Shown here: positions 45,604-55,222 of the stretch, piece after piece
How positions within the stretch are numbered: position 1 is the first letter of the stretch
Layout of the letters: every line of letters starts with the position of its first letter
Assembly: GCA_965237635.1 (NCBI GenBank)
Contig: CBDEFX010000001.1
Coordinates: 186,001-250,000 of the forward strand
Source of the DNA: CBDEFX01 sp965237635
Lineage (GTDB): Bacteria; Chloroflexota; Dehalococcoidia; Lucifugimonadales; CAUZJF01
DNA: 64,000 nucleotides
Reading direction: 5' to 3'
Program-made: the position numbers and the translations under genes
The notes under the pieces: model-generated
Databases searched by the model: none
The model's input: the letters and a program-made list of their open reading frames with translations, nothing else
Told to the model about the DNA's origin: nothing

Positions 45604-45987
45604 CTACGTCGTCCACTCGGGTATGTGACCGACAGGCGGAGAGTTGACCGTGATGATCTTCATCATCTCGTCGCCGGTGTTGTTGACGCCGTGGACCGCA
45701 TTGGAGGGAAAATGCAAGAACATCCCCTTCTGAATCTCAACTGGTTGGTCGGAGCCAAAATGGCCCTCTCCGCTTCCCTCCAGAATAATGTACACCTCCT
45801 CGTTCTCGTGGTTGTGAGGCTCGAGAACGCCGCCAGGCGCGATGTACAAGATATTGGCGCTCAGGTTCTTTGAAGGCGCCTTCGGGTTCTGAGGATTGAC
45901 AACCCTTACTCCGAAGCCCCGTACGCATTCGGGGTACAGGACGAGCACACCGTCTTTCTCAGTCACTATATTGGCGACTCCCATCAT
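45604..45987 (-). CDS. Cupin-domain protein
   Basis: This 127-residue single-domain cupin has the metal-binding motif HNHENEEVYIILEGSGE (two His and one Glu) and the second motif PSNAVHGVNNTG (His). Such small cupins are isomerases, dioxygenases or sugar/ligand binders, and the substrate cannot be assigned. It begins at ATG after GGGAGGA. The disrupted pncB lies upstream on the same strand and once ended 31 bases before it, so the two may have shared a transcript. Confidence 0.85.
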   Translation of the reverse strand: MMGVANIVTEKDGVLVLYPECVRGFGVRVVNPQNPKAPSKNLSANILYIAPGGVLEPHNHENEEVYIILEGSGEGHFGSDQPVEIQKGMFLHFPSNAVHGVNNTGDEMMKIITVNSPPVGHIPEWTT

Positions 45988-46017
45988 TCCTCCCTCAACT
46001 TAGCAAGCGAAGTGCGG

Positions 46018-46026
46018 TTATCTTAG
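46018..46026 (-). pseudogene. pncB: pncB, last codons and stop (beyond IS1380)
   Basis: On the minus strand CTA AGA TAA gives Leu-Arg-stop. Rejoined to 47719-47982 through the CTTAG duplication, it ends nicotinate phosphoribosyltransferase in frame. IS1380 thus removed the last residue and the native stop. Confidence 0.75.
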
Positions 46027-47713
46027 CCCGAATCCACCGAAGGAGGGCGTCGGGTTAGCGTCCTGAGGCGGCAAGAAGGCGCTCCTGTGCTTCTGGGATA
46101 ATGGTTTTGTAGCAAAAAAACGGCCCCGGAAAAGGAGCACCCAGTAGATGCTGCCACGCAACCACCCCGACCGGATCCAAATCACCTTCGACGACCGCCG
46201 CTTGGTGGCCAATGCCGGGCTGCTCCTTCCGGCCACCCTGGCGCGGTACCTCGGCCTGCCCGAACTCGTCCGGCAGCGCCTCGACCTGGGCGATGCCCCG
46301 GGGCGGGCGAACACGAGCGACAAGATGATGACGCTGGTGGCGTCTGCGCTGGCTGGGGGCGACTGCATTGACGACGCCGATGTGTTGCGCACCGGGGGGA
46401 CGGCCTGCACCCTGGGCGGCACGGTCAAGGCGCCATCCACCCTGGGCACCTTCCTGCGCAGCTTCCGGTGGGGCCACGTCCGTCAACTCGACCGGGTGAG
46501 CCGCGAGTTGCTGGCCCGGGCTTGGCAGGCCGGGGCGGGACCCGGCGACGGGCCCCTGACCATTGACCTGGACTCCACCATCTGCGAGACCTACGGACTG
46601 GCCAAGGAGGGCGCCCGCCACCACGGCTATACCGGCAAGCGGGGCTACCACCCGCTGCCGGCCATCGCCGCCGGCACCGGAGACGTGCTGATGTCCCGGC
46701 TGCGCGAGGGCCGGGCCAACACCGCCCGCGGCGCCGCCCACTTCCTGCGGGAGACGGTGGGACGGGTGCGCTACGCCGGGGCCGACGGACGACTCACGCT
46801 ACGGGCCGACAGCGGGTTCTACACTCATGGCGTGGTATCCGTCTGCCGCAAGATGGATGTCCGCTTCTCCATCACCATCCGCCAGCACAAAAGCCTGCAC
46901 AATCTCATCGAGGCGATACCCGAAGATGCCTGGACGCCGATTCCTTACTGGATGGACGGTGCCGCCGATGTGGCCGAGACCACCTGCACCCCCTTCCAGG
47001 CCGAGGCGGGTGAAGCCGACGCCCGGTTCTCAACTGGCCCTCTTCGCCAAATACAGCTATCATGGCTTCATCACCGACCGGGACGGGGAGTTGCTCGAAC
47101 TGGAGGCTGACCATCGCCGCCACGCCGAGATCGAGAATGCCATACGCGACCTCAAGTACGGCGTCGGGCTGAACCATCTCCCCTCGGGCCGCTTCGCCGC
47201 CAACGGCGCCTGGCTGGCCGTCCAGACGATGGCCCACAACCTGGCCCGCTGGACGGCGCGGATCGGTCTGGGAGAGCGGATAGCCACCACCAAGACCCTC
47301 CGGCAGCGGTTCTTCTCCCTGGCCGGACGGCTCACCCGCTCGGCACGCCGGTTGACCCTGCATCTTCCGGATCGCTGGCCTTGGGCTGAGAAGTTCAGCC
47401 GCGCCTTGGCCCGGCTGCGAGCCATTCCACTCCCGGCCTGACGGCACCGTCGGCGACCGACCCACCCACCGGACAACCGAAGATCCCCGCAGACTCGTGC
47501 CAGCCCGGTCCGAGAGAGTTCCCTGCTGCGTATTCTCTCGCCATCCCGCGCATCGCAGCTCCCGCAGACGGCCATAGGGGCCCCTGTGCGGCGATGAAGA
47601 CCGTCCGCCGACCTCCCTACCCCAAATGGAATCCAGGCTATTTCCCCTGTAGCTCCCTCACCCCCCTTCCACTTTCCTCACGCCGTCCATCGGTGTCCTT
47701 CGGTGGATTCGGG
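46027..47713 (+). mobile_element. IS1380-family element, copy 4 (32-bp internal deletion)
   Basis: This 1,687-bp element has a perfect CTTAG duplication (46022-46026 and 47714-47718). It lacks the same 32 bases as the copy at 21735. It lies at the extreme 3' end of pncB. Confidence 0.93.
46148..47441 (+). pseudogene. IS1380 transposase, frameshifted by a 32-bp deletion
   Basis: The frame is intact for 288 residues up to FQAEA and then shifts at the 32-bp deletion between GGCGG repeats. The C-terminal part, including the AEIENAIRDLKYG motif, continues in another frame to 47441. The truncated protein lacks the catalytic glutamate region, so this copy should need help from an intact copy to move. 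Confidence 0.88.
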
Positions 47714-47988
47714 CTTAGCTGACTCAAGTCCTGGGGCTGTTCTCGAAGTGTTCCGCCATTCATCACCTCACGGAGAAGTTCTTCTCCCCCGTCTTCGGGC
47801 GGCCCCTCGTCAGCTAAGCCGATTGTGTCACGAAGAAATGTGCCGTCTGCGTCGGAGTAGCGGAGGACCTGTTTGCGTCCGGGAGCGGTCTGTTTACCGG
47901 CGCTCAGCTTCAGCGTCGGGCGGCCGTCGTACTCCACGAGCTTGTAGGCACAGTCTGTCCAGGGGGCATCGGCGGAGACCCCAACGTT
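47714..47988 (-). pseudogene. pncB: Nicotinate phosphoribosyltransferase, C-terminal part
   Basis: The fragment encodes GVSADAPWTDCAYKLVEYDGR, then PTLKLSAGKQTAPGRKQV and LRYSDADGTFLRD, the canonical C-terminal region of nicotinate phosphoribosyltransferase. It is separated from its N-terminal part (49971-50921) by an IS1182-family element. The frame now runs out into IS1380 at its 3' end. The rebuilt gene is 407 residues. Confidence 0.87.
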
Positions 47989-49970
47989 GATTCCCTCGCA
48001 AAAAGGCCTGTTTGAGATGAACCCTGGCGTGCGAAGGGGCCTGGAAGGGAGGAGGCCACGGGATGCCGGCTGCTGGCCTCACCGCACCATCTGCCGCGCT
48101 CAGGACAAGCGTGATCCCGTTGCGGTACCCATTCCGTGGCTCAGGGCACCCGGTGGAAGTTGTGGAGCGGCGCCCTCATGCGGCCGCGACCGCAGGTACC
48201 GTCCCGACCGCCCGCTGAGCCGTGTTCTCCATCTCCACCAGGCGTGCATGGACCATCCGCTTGAAGTTGCACGCCAACGCCTTCAGGTAAACGGCAAGCC
48301 GCACCCGACGGCCCCCTCGCACCCGCAAGCGCCCAAGCCCGTGGGCGCGCTTCAGCTCGGAGTTCGTTCCCTCGATACCAGCCCTTATGGCATACCGCTT
48401 GCGCCACTCCTCGGTGGCCTCGGCCCTCCGGCGCCGCTCGATGTTCACCTTCACCAGGTCCGCCTTGAGAACGTAGGCCCCCGCACGCCGGTCCAGCTTC
48501 ACTGGGCAACGGGACCGCAAGGGGCAGGGCTCGCATGTTGTCCCGGCAAAGTGGACCTCTACCCGCTCCGGCGCATCCTCCAACTCGTACTCCTCGATGG
48601 ACGGGTGGCCGGCGGGGCACACCGTGGCCTGCTCCCCTGTGACGTCGATCTGGAAGTCCGCGGCGGTGAGCGGCGGTGGTCCGTCACGCTCTCCTTCGTG
48701 CGAGTTCCCCGGCGCCGACCCCGCCACCGGGCTCACCAGTTCCGTTCCCCGGCGCGAGGCTTCGAAGGCGTTGCGGCCCGACCCATACGCCGTGTCGACG
48801 AAGAGCTCGTCCGGTCGGACCTTCCGCTCCGCGAGCCCGTCAACGACCGGCACGCTCACGTCGGTGTCGCTCCCACTCGAGGGGGTCACCTCCACGTGGG
48901 TGATGAGCTGGGTGGCGTTCTCCTCGTGGCAGGTCTCCGCCACCTGCACCTCGTACCCCTTCCCCTTGTGGCCGCTGTAGGTCACATCCGGGTCGTGGGG
49001 CGATTGCAGCGAGTCGGCGGACACCTGCTTCGGGTCCTTCAGGGCCACGGGCACCTTGCATTCCCCAGCATCGTCGTCATCGTCCCCCGGGCGCCCGTCC
49101 CGGTGTTTGCCCACATGGCACTGCTCCCGCAGCAGCCGCTCCAGCAGCCGGTACTCCTCCAGCTGGGCAGCAGTCGTGCCATGGAACCGGTCCACCAGCC
49201 GGTAGAGGTCCCGGGCACAGACCGAAAAGCGTCGCCGACCCTCCCCCGTGTGGGCGTCCTCGTAGTGGGTCGCCTCGTCTTCTTCCTTCAAATAGCGCCC
49301 CAGGAGGCCCTCCGGAACCACAGGGCGAAGCTCTGGGTGCTCCCAGCGCAAGGCCCGCAGGAACAACCGCATCGTCTCACAGAACAGGCCCAGCCGGGTG
49401 AGTGTGGCGATGTTGCTCATGATGTGGGTGGAGTCCAGCCGTTGCTTTCCGGTGCGTATGCCCAGCGCCTGGATGATCCGGTCCGTGGTCTCCCGGAAAG
49501 CCAGCCGGCCACCGTCGTGCTGCATCAGGCGAACTCGGAAGTTGTGGAGGGTCTTCTGGGGCAGGTGGGTCTCCTCGATGTCCAGCCGCAGGGCGTGGTG
49601 CCAGAGCAGGTTGAACTCTAGCTGCTCCAGGGCTTCACCGTCGGTGAGGTTGAACATCTCTTTGAGAAGGTGGACCCCGAGGACGGTCTGCACCGCTCGG
49701 TTGGGACGGCCGTTGTCCGCGCAGTACATCGGAGCAAAGAGCTCCTCGTCAATCAGGGGGAGCGCCTCGTTTCGGAAAACCTCGGCCCAACTCCCCTCCA
49801 GGCGCTTAGCCTTCTTCGGCGTCACCAGGAACTGGGACTGCCAGAGGCTCTCTTGCGGGTCTCGCGCTCGGAACATCCTCCCCTCCCTCGCCCGGGCGCG
49901 GCCCCAACGCCCTTTCCCCACATTATCCTCCCATTGCCCCCGGAGGACGAGGGGTTTTTACGAGGGAATC
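47989..49970 (-). mobile_element. IS1182-family element
   Basis: This 1,982-bp element has inverted termini GATTCCCTCGYAAAAA. The flanking hexamers are AACGTT (47983-47988) and AAGCTT (49971-49976), palindromes that differ only in the two central bases. It disrupts pncB between Lys-Leu and Gly-Val-Ser. Confidence 0.9.
48176..49876 (-). CDS. IS1182-family transposase
   Basis: This ~566-residue transposase has the N-terminal DUF772-type domain (PNRAVQTVLGVHLLKEMFNL) and a DDE core with RLDSTHIMSNIA, ELFVDTAYGSGRNA and RAGIEGTNSELKRAHGL. A Cys-rich segment (CEPCPLRSRCPVK) lies before the last motif, and an Asp run (DDDDD) marks a linker. The ATG at 49876 follows a strong GGAGGGGAGG; a GTG at 49921 would add 15 residues. 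Confidence 0.92.
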   Translation of the reverse strand: MFRARDPQESLWQSQFLVTPKKAKRLEGSWAEVFRNEALPLIDEELFAPMYCADNGRPNRAVQTVLGVHLLKEMFNLTDGEALEQLEFNLLWHHALRLDIEETHLPQKTLHNFRVRLMQHDGGRLAFRETTDRIIQALGIRTGKQRLDSTHIMSNIATLTRLGLFCETMRLFLRALRWEHPELRPVVPEGLLGRYLKEEDEATHYEDAHTGEGRRRFSVCARDLYRLVDRFHGTTAAQLEEYRLLERLLREQCHVGKHRDGRPGDDDDDAGECKVPVALKDPKQVSADSLQSPHDPDVTYSGHKGKGYEVQVAETCHEENATQLITHVEVTPSSGSDTDVSVPVVDGLAERKVRPDELFVDTAYGSGRNAFEASRRGTELVSPVAGSAPGNSHEGERDGPPPLTAADFQIDVTGEQATVCPAGHPSIEEYELEDAPERVEVHFAGTTCEPCPLRSRCPVKLDRRAGAYVLKADLVKVNIERRRRAEATEEWRKRYAIRAGIEGTNSELKRAHGLGRLRVRGGRRVRLAVYLKALACNFKRMVHARLVEMENTAQRAVGTVPAVAAA

Positions 49971-50921
49971 AAGCTTGGTGCCCACTCCAAAGCCATCTAT
50001 CGGGGCGCCGGCCGACAGTAGTGTATCCAGAGCGAACTCGTCGAGACCACCGCTGGCGAACACCTGAACATCGTTGAGTCCGGCGTCGTCCAGCAGAGCG
50101 CGCGACTTGACTGAAAGGTCGAGGAGGTCGCCGCTGTCCAGTCGGACTGCCCGCAGGGCATCGCCGTTCCTGTGCATCTCCAAGGCTACGTGGATCGCCT
50201 TTTTGACGCCCTCTACCGTGTCGTACGTGTCAACTAGAAAGGTACTTTCGTCGGGAAACGAGTCCGCGTACGCCCGGAAGGCGTCTTCCTCGGTGGGGAA
50301 GCTTTCAATGAACGAGTGGGCCATTGTGCCGAAGGTGGGTACGCCGTACTTCGTTCCTGCCAACACATTGCTCGTGCCCGCGAAGCCAGTCATGTAGCCG
50401 ACCCGGGCGAGCTTGTTGGCCGCGTCGATGCCGTGAGCCCGCCTCGCCCCGAAGTCCATCACCGTTTTGCCTCGGGCGGCGTACACCGTCCGGGCTGTCT
50501 TGGTCGCCAGGATACTCTGGAGATTGACCTCGTTTAACAGGTAGGTCTCGACTATCTGGGTCTCTATAACCGGAGCGGTGACCTCGAGCACTGGCTCATT
50601 GGCGAAGAAGATGGCACCTTCGTCCATTGCGCGCACGGTGCCGCTGAACCGCAGGCGGTGTAGGAAATCGAGGAACCCTTTGTCGAACCTATTCAAGGAC
50701 TTAAGGCCGGCGACATCCTCGTCCGAAAAGCAGAATCTTTCCAGGTATTCGAAGACTTCTTGGACACCAGCCAACACAAAGTAGGCGCGGTCAGGCGGAT
50801 AGCTGCGGAAGAGCAGGCTGAACGTGGCCTCGGCCGTATTACCGCTTCGCCAGTAGGCCTGCGCCATCGTCAACTGGTATAGGTCGATGAAGAGCGCGCG
50901 GGTTTGATCTGTCTTCGTCAT
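49971..50921 (-). pseudogene. pncB: Nicotinate phosphoribosyltransferase, N-terminal part (disrupted)
   Basis: These 317 codons encode most of the NAD-salvage enzyme that makes nicotinate mononucleotide from nicotinate and PRPP. Family segments are LFIDLYQLTMAQAYW, FGARRAHGIDAANK, GTMAHSFIESFPTE (the phosphorylated-His region) and RLDSGDLLDLS. It stops at GFGVGTKL where IS1182 enters. Removing the IS1182 and IS1380 elements with one duplicate each gives a 407-residue open frame. A truncated protein might be made but lacks the conserved C-terminal lobe. No other nicotinate salvage gene is in the window. Confidence 0.9.
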
Positions 50922-50946
50922 GGACTCTCATTATCGGTGGCCCATT

Positions 50947-51046
50947 TTCACCCTCACCTTGATCCTCTCCCGTTGAGGGAGAGGACGAATCCCTTCCCCA
51001 GTCGAGGGGGAAGGTTACGATGGGGGTGAAGGGTCTCCAACCATGG
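50947..51046. repeat. Intergenic repeat of the CACCTTGATCCTCTCCC type
   Basis: CACCCTCACCTTGATCCTC, GAGGGAGAGG, CCCTTCCCCAGTCGAGGGG and GATGGGGGTGAAGGG form a long imperfect inverted repeat between pncB and the HIT gene. Confidence 0.6.
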
Positions 51047-51062
51047 GACAGGTGACAAAAGA

Positions 51063-51500
51063 CTAGCCGGCGGCCAAGGCCTCTCTGATTGCGAAGGCGA
51101 CCTCATCCAGGGTTTTCGTCTCGGACCGGAACGGGTAGCCCGGAGGGAACGGGCTTCCGAACCCATCGCCACGGTACCTTGGAATAATGTGGAGGTGGAA
51201 ATGGGCCACCTCCTGACCTGCCGCCTCTCCGTCGGCAACCCAAAGATTGATGCCCTCAGACTTTACGGACTGCCGCAAAGCGCCAGCAAGGCTCATGCCC
51301 ACGTTGAACAAGTGCCCGCCGACTTCCGACTCCAGATCTGCTATCCCCTCCGTGTGGGCGTTCGGGACTACGAGCGTATGACCCTGGGTCACGGGATGAA
51401 TGTCCAAGAATGCCGTCACCTGGTCGTCCTGGAGGACGATGTTGGCGGGTGACTCCCGGGCGACGATCCGGCAGAAAATACAGCCCTCTGCGTTCTCCAT
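51063..51500 (-). CDS. HIT-family nucleotide hydrolase/transferase
   Basis: This 145-residue protein has the histidine triad HFHLHIIPR near residue 100 and an N-terminal CIFCRIVARE Cys pair, as in HinT-like proteins that may bind zinc. It would hydrolyse nucleoside phosphoramidates or dinucleotides. It is on the same strand as thiL, 22 bases after its stop, so co-transcription is likely. Confidence 0.92.
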   Translation of the reverse strand: MENAEGCIFCRIVARESPANIVLQDDQVTAFLDIHPVTQGHTLVVPNAHTEGIADLESEVGGHLFNVGMSLAGALRQSVKSEGINLWVADGEAAGQEVAHFHLHIIPRYRGDGFGSPFPPGYPFRSETKTLDEVAFAIREALAAG

Positions 51501-51522
51501 TCTAACGCTCCCCGTATCCTCG

Positions 51523-52566
51523 CTATGGCTTGGCCTGGCGGAAGTGGTCCCACCCTCTACCTACCTCCATAGTGGCCCCATGTTGGTCGAGGACAGTGAC
51601 TCCGCGTGGCTCGCTCACTATATCGCCGATGACGGTCACCGGGACATCCAAAAGAGTTGCTAGCTCGCCCAGTATCTCGGGCGCTACGGTGAAGAGCAGC
51701 TCGTAGTCCTCGCCACCGGATAGCGCCAACGACAGCCACTCATCAGGATAGGCTTTCTTCAGGAAATCGTCTGTGGGTACCATTTTCGAGTGTATCGTCG
51801 CGCCAACGCCGCTGGCGTCGCACAGCTTTCCCAAGTCGTCCACCAGGCCGTCGCTGACGTCGATCGCGGCCACAACGCCATGCCGGGTCAGACGGTCCCC
51901 TTCGGCGACTCTGGGTGTCGGCCGGCTGTGCGCATCATTTAGATGGGCCGACGTCTCCTCGTCGAAGCTCAGGTCCTGAAGCATCATTCGCAGCCCGCCT
52001 GCCGAACAACCCAGACTACCGGTCACCGCAATCTTATCTCCGTGCTTGGCGGAGGCGCGCGTGAGAACGGGCTGCTCTCGGGGTCCAATGCCCTTGTCGG
52101 CGGAGGCCACCCCTACCATCGAAACGGCCACAAAGAACGCGGGCGATCGCACGACGTCGCCGCCTACTATCGCGCCGCCGTGTAGGCGACACGCCTCCAG
52201 CATACCCCTGTACATCTCCGAGAGCCCATCGACAGGCAGGTCACCGCGAAGGCCGAGGGTTATCACTGAGTACAGGGGGACGCAGCCCATTGCGGCGATG
52301 TCGCTCAGGTTGACGGCCTGCGACTTCCACCCCAGGTCGGCCCACCCCGTCCTCGCGAGGTCGAAGTGGACACCCTCAACCATCGTATCGGTTGTCAAGA
52401 CCGTAGAGCCGGCTGGGTTGTCCCAAGCTGCCGCGTCGTCGCCGATAGAGAGGCGCAGACGGAATCCAAGGCGACCAGACTTCTGAACGGACGAGACTCC
52501 TTCCGCACCGACTACCTCGGCCAGGGTCTCAATGAGCTGGAACTCGCCGACGTCCTTGACCTGCAT
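51523..52566 (-). CDS. thiL: Thiamine-monophosphate kinase
   Basis: This 347-residue ATP-dependent kinase makes thiamine diphosphate from thiamine monophosphate. Family motifs are RLSIGDDAAAW, LTTDTMVEGVHFD, KSQAVNLSDIAAMG, GGAIVGGDVVRS, AIDVSDGLVDDLG and SGGEDYELLFTV. They follow the PurM/ThiL fold order. Asn86-region DIAAMG binds ATP phosphates in the family. No other thiamine gene is nearby. Confidence 0.93.
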   Translation of the reverse strand: MQVKDVGEFQLIETLAEVVGAEGVSSVQKSGRLGFRLRLSIGDDAAAWDNPAGSTVLTTDTMVEGVHFDLARTGWADLGWKSQAVNLSDIAAMGCVPLYSVITLGLRGDLPVDGLSEMYRGMLEACRLHGGAIVGGDVVRSPAFFVAVSMVGVASADKGIGPREQPVLTRASAKHGDKIAVTGSLGCSAGGLRMMLQDLSFDEETSAHLNDAHSRPTPRVAEGDRLTRHGVVAAIDVSDGLVDDLGKLCDASGVGATIHSKMVPTDDFLKKAYPDEWLSLALSGGEDYELLFTVAPEILGELATLLDVPVTVIGDIVSEPRGVTVLDQHGATMEVGRGWDHFRQAKP

Positions 52567-52668
52567 GTCGTCGAATTATAGGGCGTCGACGGTACAAGCT
52601 CAATCGATGCTTTCACCCGTTCGTGCTCAGGGACCGTGTTGTACAATTGGCGTCAAGCGGAGGCCAAT

Positions 52669-53519
52669 ATGCCCGAATACGACTACGACATGGTGGTAAT
52701 CGGCTCCGGCCCGGGGGGACAGCGCGCTGCGATCCAGGCCGCGAAGCTGGACAAACGGGTAGCGATCGTCGAGCGCAAGGATGTCATTGGAGGCGTATGC
52801 CTCAATATCGGCACCATCCCGAGCAAGACGCTCAGAGAGGCTGTGCTGTACCTATCCGGCTACCGCGAACGCGGGATTTACGGCGAGTCGTACACGGTAA
52901 AGCAGGATATCAAGATGCAGGACCTGCTCCTCCGCACCGACCATGTAATGCGCAACGAGATAGAAGTAGCCCGCCATCAGCTCATGCGGAACCGCGTGGA
53001 GCTGATTGAAGCCGAGGCCTCCTTCGCGGACCCTAACTCGATCCGCTTTAGCCACTCCGACGGTACTGGACATCGTGTCGTCACTGCCGCCAACGTGGTG
53101 GTCGCAACCGGCACATCGGCTACCGAGGCCGAGCACATCCCATTTGACAGTAGACGGGTATTCACAGCCGACCACATACTGGAGATTGATAGTCTGCCTC
53201 GGACACTGACCATAGTCGGGGCTGGAGTGATCGGACTCGAATACGCCAGCATATTCGCGACACTAGGTATCCAGGTCACGCTGGTCGAGATGTCCCCGCG
53301 CATGCTGCCCTTCGTGGACTCCGAGCTCGTCGAGACGCTGACCTACCAGCTGCGGCAGCGCCGTGTCACGATACGCTTGGGAGAGGAGGTCAGCGATATA
53401 GAGCCGATCGAGGACGAACGAGGTGAACGTGTGAGAATTCACCTGGGAAGTGGCAAACAGATCGTCACCGAGAAGACGATGTACAGTATCGGACGGTCCG
53501 GTGCGACGGAGCGCCTAAA
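52669..53519 (+). pseudogene. sthA: Soluble pyridine nucleotide transhydrogenase-like flavoprotein, N-terminal part
   Basis: The fragment has the FAD-binding GSGPGGQRAA motif, the modified redox region CLNIGTIPSKTLREA, in which the second Cys of disulfide reductases is Thr as in SthA, and the NAD(P)-binding IVGAGVIGLEYAS. It breaks at IGRSGATERLN, where a divergent IS1380 element entered. Removing 53520-55227 restores a 468-residue frame (TERLNLGNAGL). The ATG at 52669 follows GCGGAGG. The enzyme would balance NADH and NADPH. Confidence 0.9.
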
Positions 53520-55222
53520 CCCGAATCCACCGAAGGACGGCCTTGGGGACAGCCCTTGAAGAAGCCAGCGGGTGCTCCTCTGAATCTGGGATAATGGTTT
53601 TGGAACAGAAACCCGCCCGGAAACAAGGAGCACCCAATAGATGCTGCCACAGAACAAACCCGACCGTATCCGCATCCTCTTTGACGACCATCGCCTGGTG
53701 GCCAATGCCGGCCTGCTCCTGCCGGCCACCCTAGCCCGGCACCTGGGCCTGCGAGAACTCGTCGACCATCACCTTGACCTGGGCGGCGCGCCGGGACGGG
53801 CGAACACTGGGGACAAGATGCTGACGCTGGTCGCTTCCGCGCTGGCAGGCGGCGACTGCATCGACGACGCCGATGCGCTGCGCGCTGGTGGGACGGTCGG
53901 TGTTCTAGGCTGCGTGGTCAAGGCGCCATCCACCCTGGGGACCTTCCTGCGCAGCTTCCGGTGGGGGCATGTCCGTCAACTCGACCGCGTGAGCCGCCAG
54001 TTGTTGGCCCGGGCCTGGGCCGCTGGGGCCGGACCCGGCGACTCGCCCCTGACCATCGACCTGGACTCGACCATCTGCGAGACCTATGGACTGGCCAAGG
54101 AGGGAGCGCGCCACCACGGCTATACCGGCGCCCGCGGCTATCACCCGCTGCTGGCCATTGCCGCCGGCACCGGCGAGGTGCTGATGTCCCGGCTGCGCGA
54201 GGGCCGGGCCAACACCGCCCGTGGCGCCGCCCACTTCTTGCGTGAGACGGTGGGGCGGGTGCGCTACGGCGGGGCCAGGGGACAACTCACGGTGCGGGCC
54301 GACAGCGGCTTCTACGCCCACACTGTCGTTGCCGCCTGCCGGGAAATGGATGTCCGCTTCTCTATCACCATCCGCCAGCACGCCAGCCTGCGGGACCTGA
54401 TCGAGGCGATACCAGAGGAGGACTGGACTCCCATTCCCTACTGGATGGACGGCGCCGCCGATGTTGCCGAGACGACTTACACCCCGTTCCAGACCAAGCC
54501 GGACGCCGCGCCGGTGCGGCTCATTGTCCGGCGGGTGAAGCCGACGCCCGGTTCCCAGCTCGCCCTCTTCGCCAGATACAGCTATCACGCCTTCATCACC
54601 GACCGCGATGGGGAGACGCTGGAACTGGAGGCCGATCATCGCCGCCACGCCGAGGTCGAAAACGCCATACGCGACCTCAAGTACGGCGTCGGGCTGAACC
54701 ACATGCCGTCGGCGCGCTTCGCCGCCAACGGCGCCTGGCTGGCGGTCCAGGTGATGGCGCATAACCTCGCCCGCTGGACGGCGCGGATTGGTCTGGGCGA
54801 GCGGACCGTGATCACCAAGACCCTCAGGCGGCGGGTCTTCGCTCTGGTGGGACGGATCACCCGCTCGGCGCGCCGCCTCACTTTGCATCTCCCCCGGCGC
54901 TGGCCTTGGGAAACCCAGTTCAGTCGCGCCTTGGCCCGGCTGCAAGCCATTCCGTTCCCGGCCTGACGGCCAGCCTGCAACTGACTCAACGTCCCCGCAA
55001 TCTCGCGCCACCCCGGTCGCGAGAGTCCCCTGCTGCGTATCCTCTCGCCATTCCCGCGCATCGCAACTCCTGCATAGGGCCTTAGGGGCCCTGTGCGGCG
55101 ACTGAAGACCGTCCGCCAGCCTCCCATCTACCCCAACCCCAGGCCATCTCCCCTGTAGCTCCCTCACCCACCCCCTTCCGCTGTCCTCACGCCGTCCATC
55201 GGTGTCCTTCGGTGGATTCGGG
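53520..55222 (+). mobile_element. IS1380-family element, divergent isoform
   Basis: This 1,703-bp element shares the CCCGAATCCACCGAAGGA end with the other copies but differs throughout, at both DNA and protein level. It has a perfect CTAAA duplication (53515-53519 and 55223-55227). Confidence 0.94.
53641..54966 (+). CDS. IS1380-family transposase (divergent isoform)
   Basis: This intact 441-residue transposase is collinear with the other copies and retains TIDLDSTICETYG, RADSGFYAHTVV and AEVENAIRDLKYGVGLNH. Many substitutions (for example LRELVDHHLDLGGAP versus LPELVRQRLDLGDAP) show it belongs to a separate lineage of the same IS group. Confidence 0.93.
   Translation: MLPQNKPDRIRILFDDHRLVANAGLLLPATLARHLGLRELVDHHLDLGGAPGRANTGDKMLTLVASALAGGDCIDDADALRAGGTVGVLGCVVKAPSTLGTFLRSFRWGHVRQLDRVSRQLLARAWAAGAGPGDSPLTIDLDSTICETYGLAKEGARHHGYTGARGYHPLLAIAAGTGEVLMSRLREGRANTARGAAHFLRETVGRVRYGGARGQLTVRADSGFYAHTVVAACREMDVRFSITIRQHASLRDLIEAIPEEDWTPIPYWMDGAADVAETTYTPFQTKPDAAPVRLIVRRVKPTPGSQLALFARYSYHAFITDRDGETLELEADHRRHAEVENAIRDLKYGVGLNHMPSARFAANGAWLAVQVMAHNLARWTARIGLGERTVITKTLRRRVFALVGRITRSARRLTLHLPRRWPWETQFSRALARLQAIPFPA

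Noticed and set aside
47987..49621. 544-codon plus-strand frame over the IS1182 element
   Set aside because: Antisense to an intact transposase, no domain signature.
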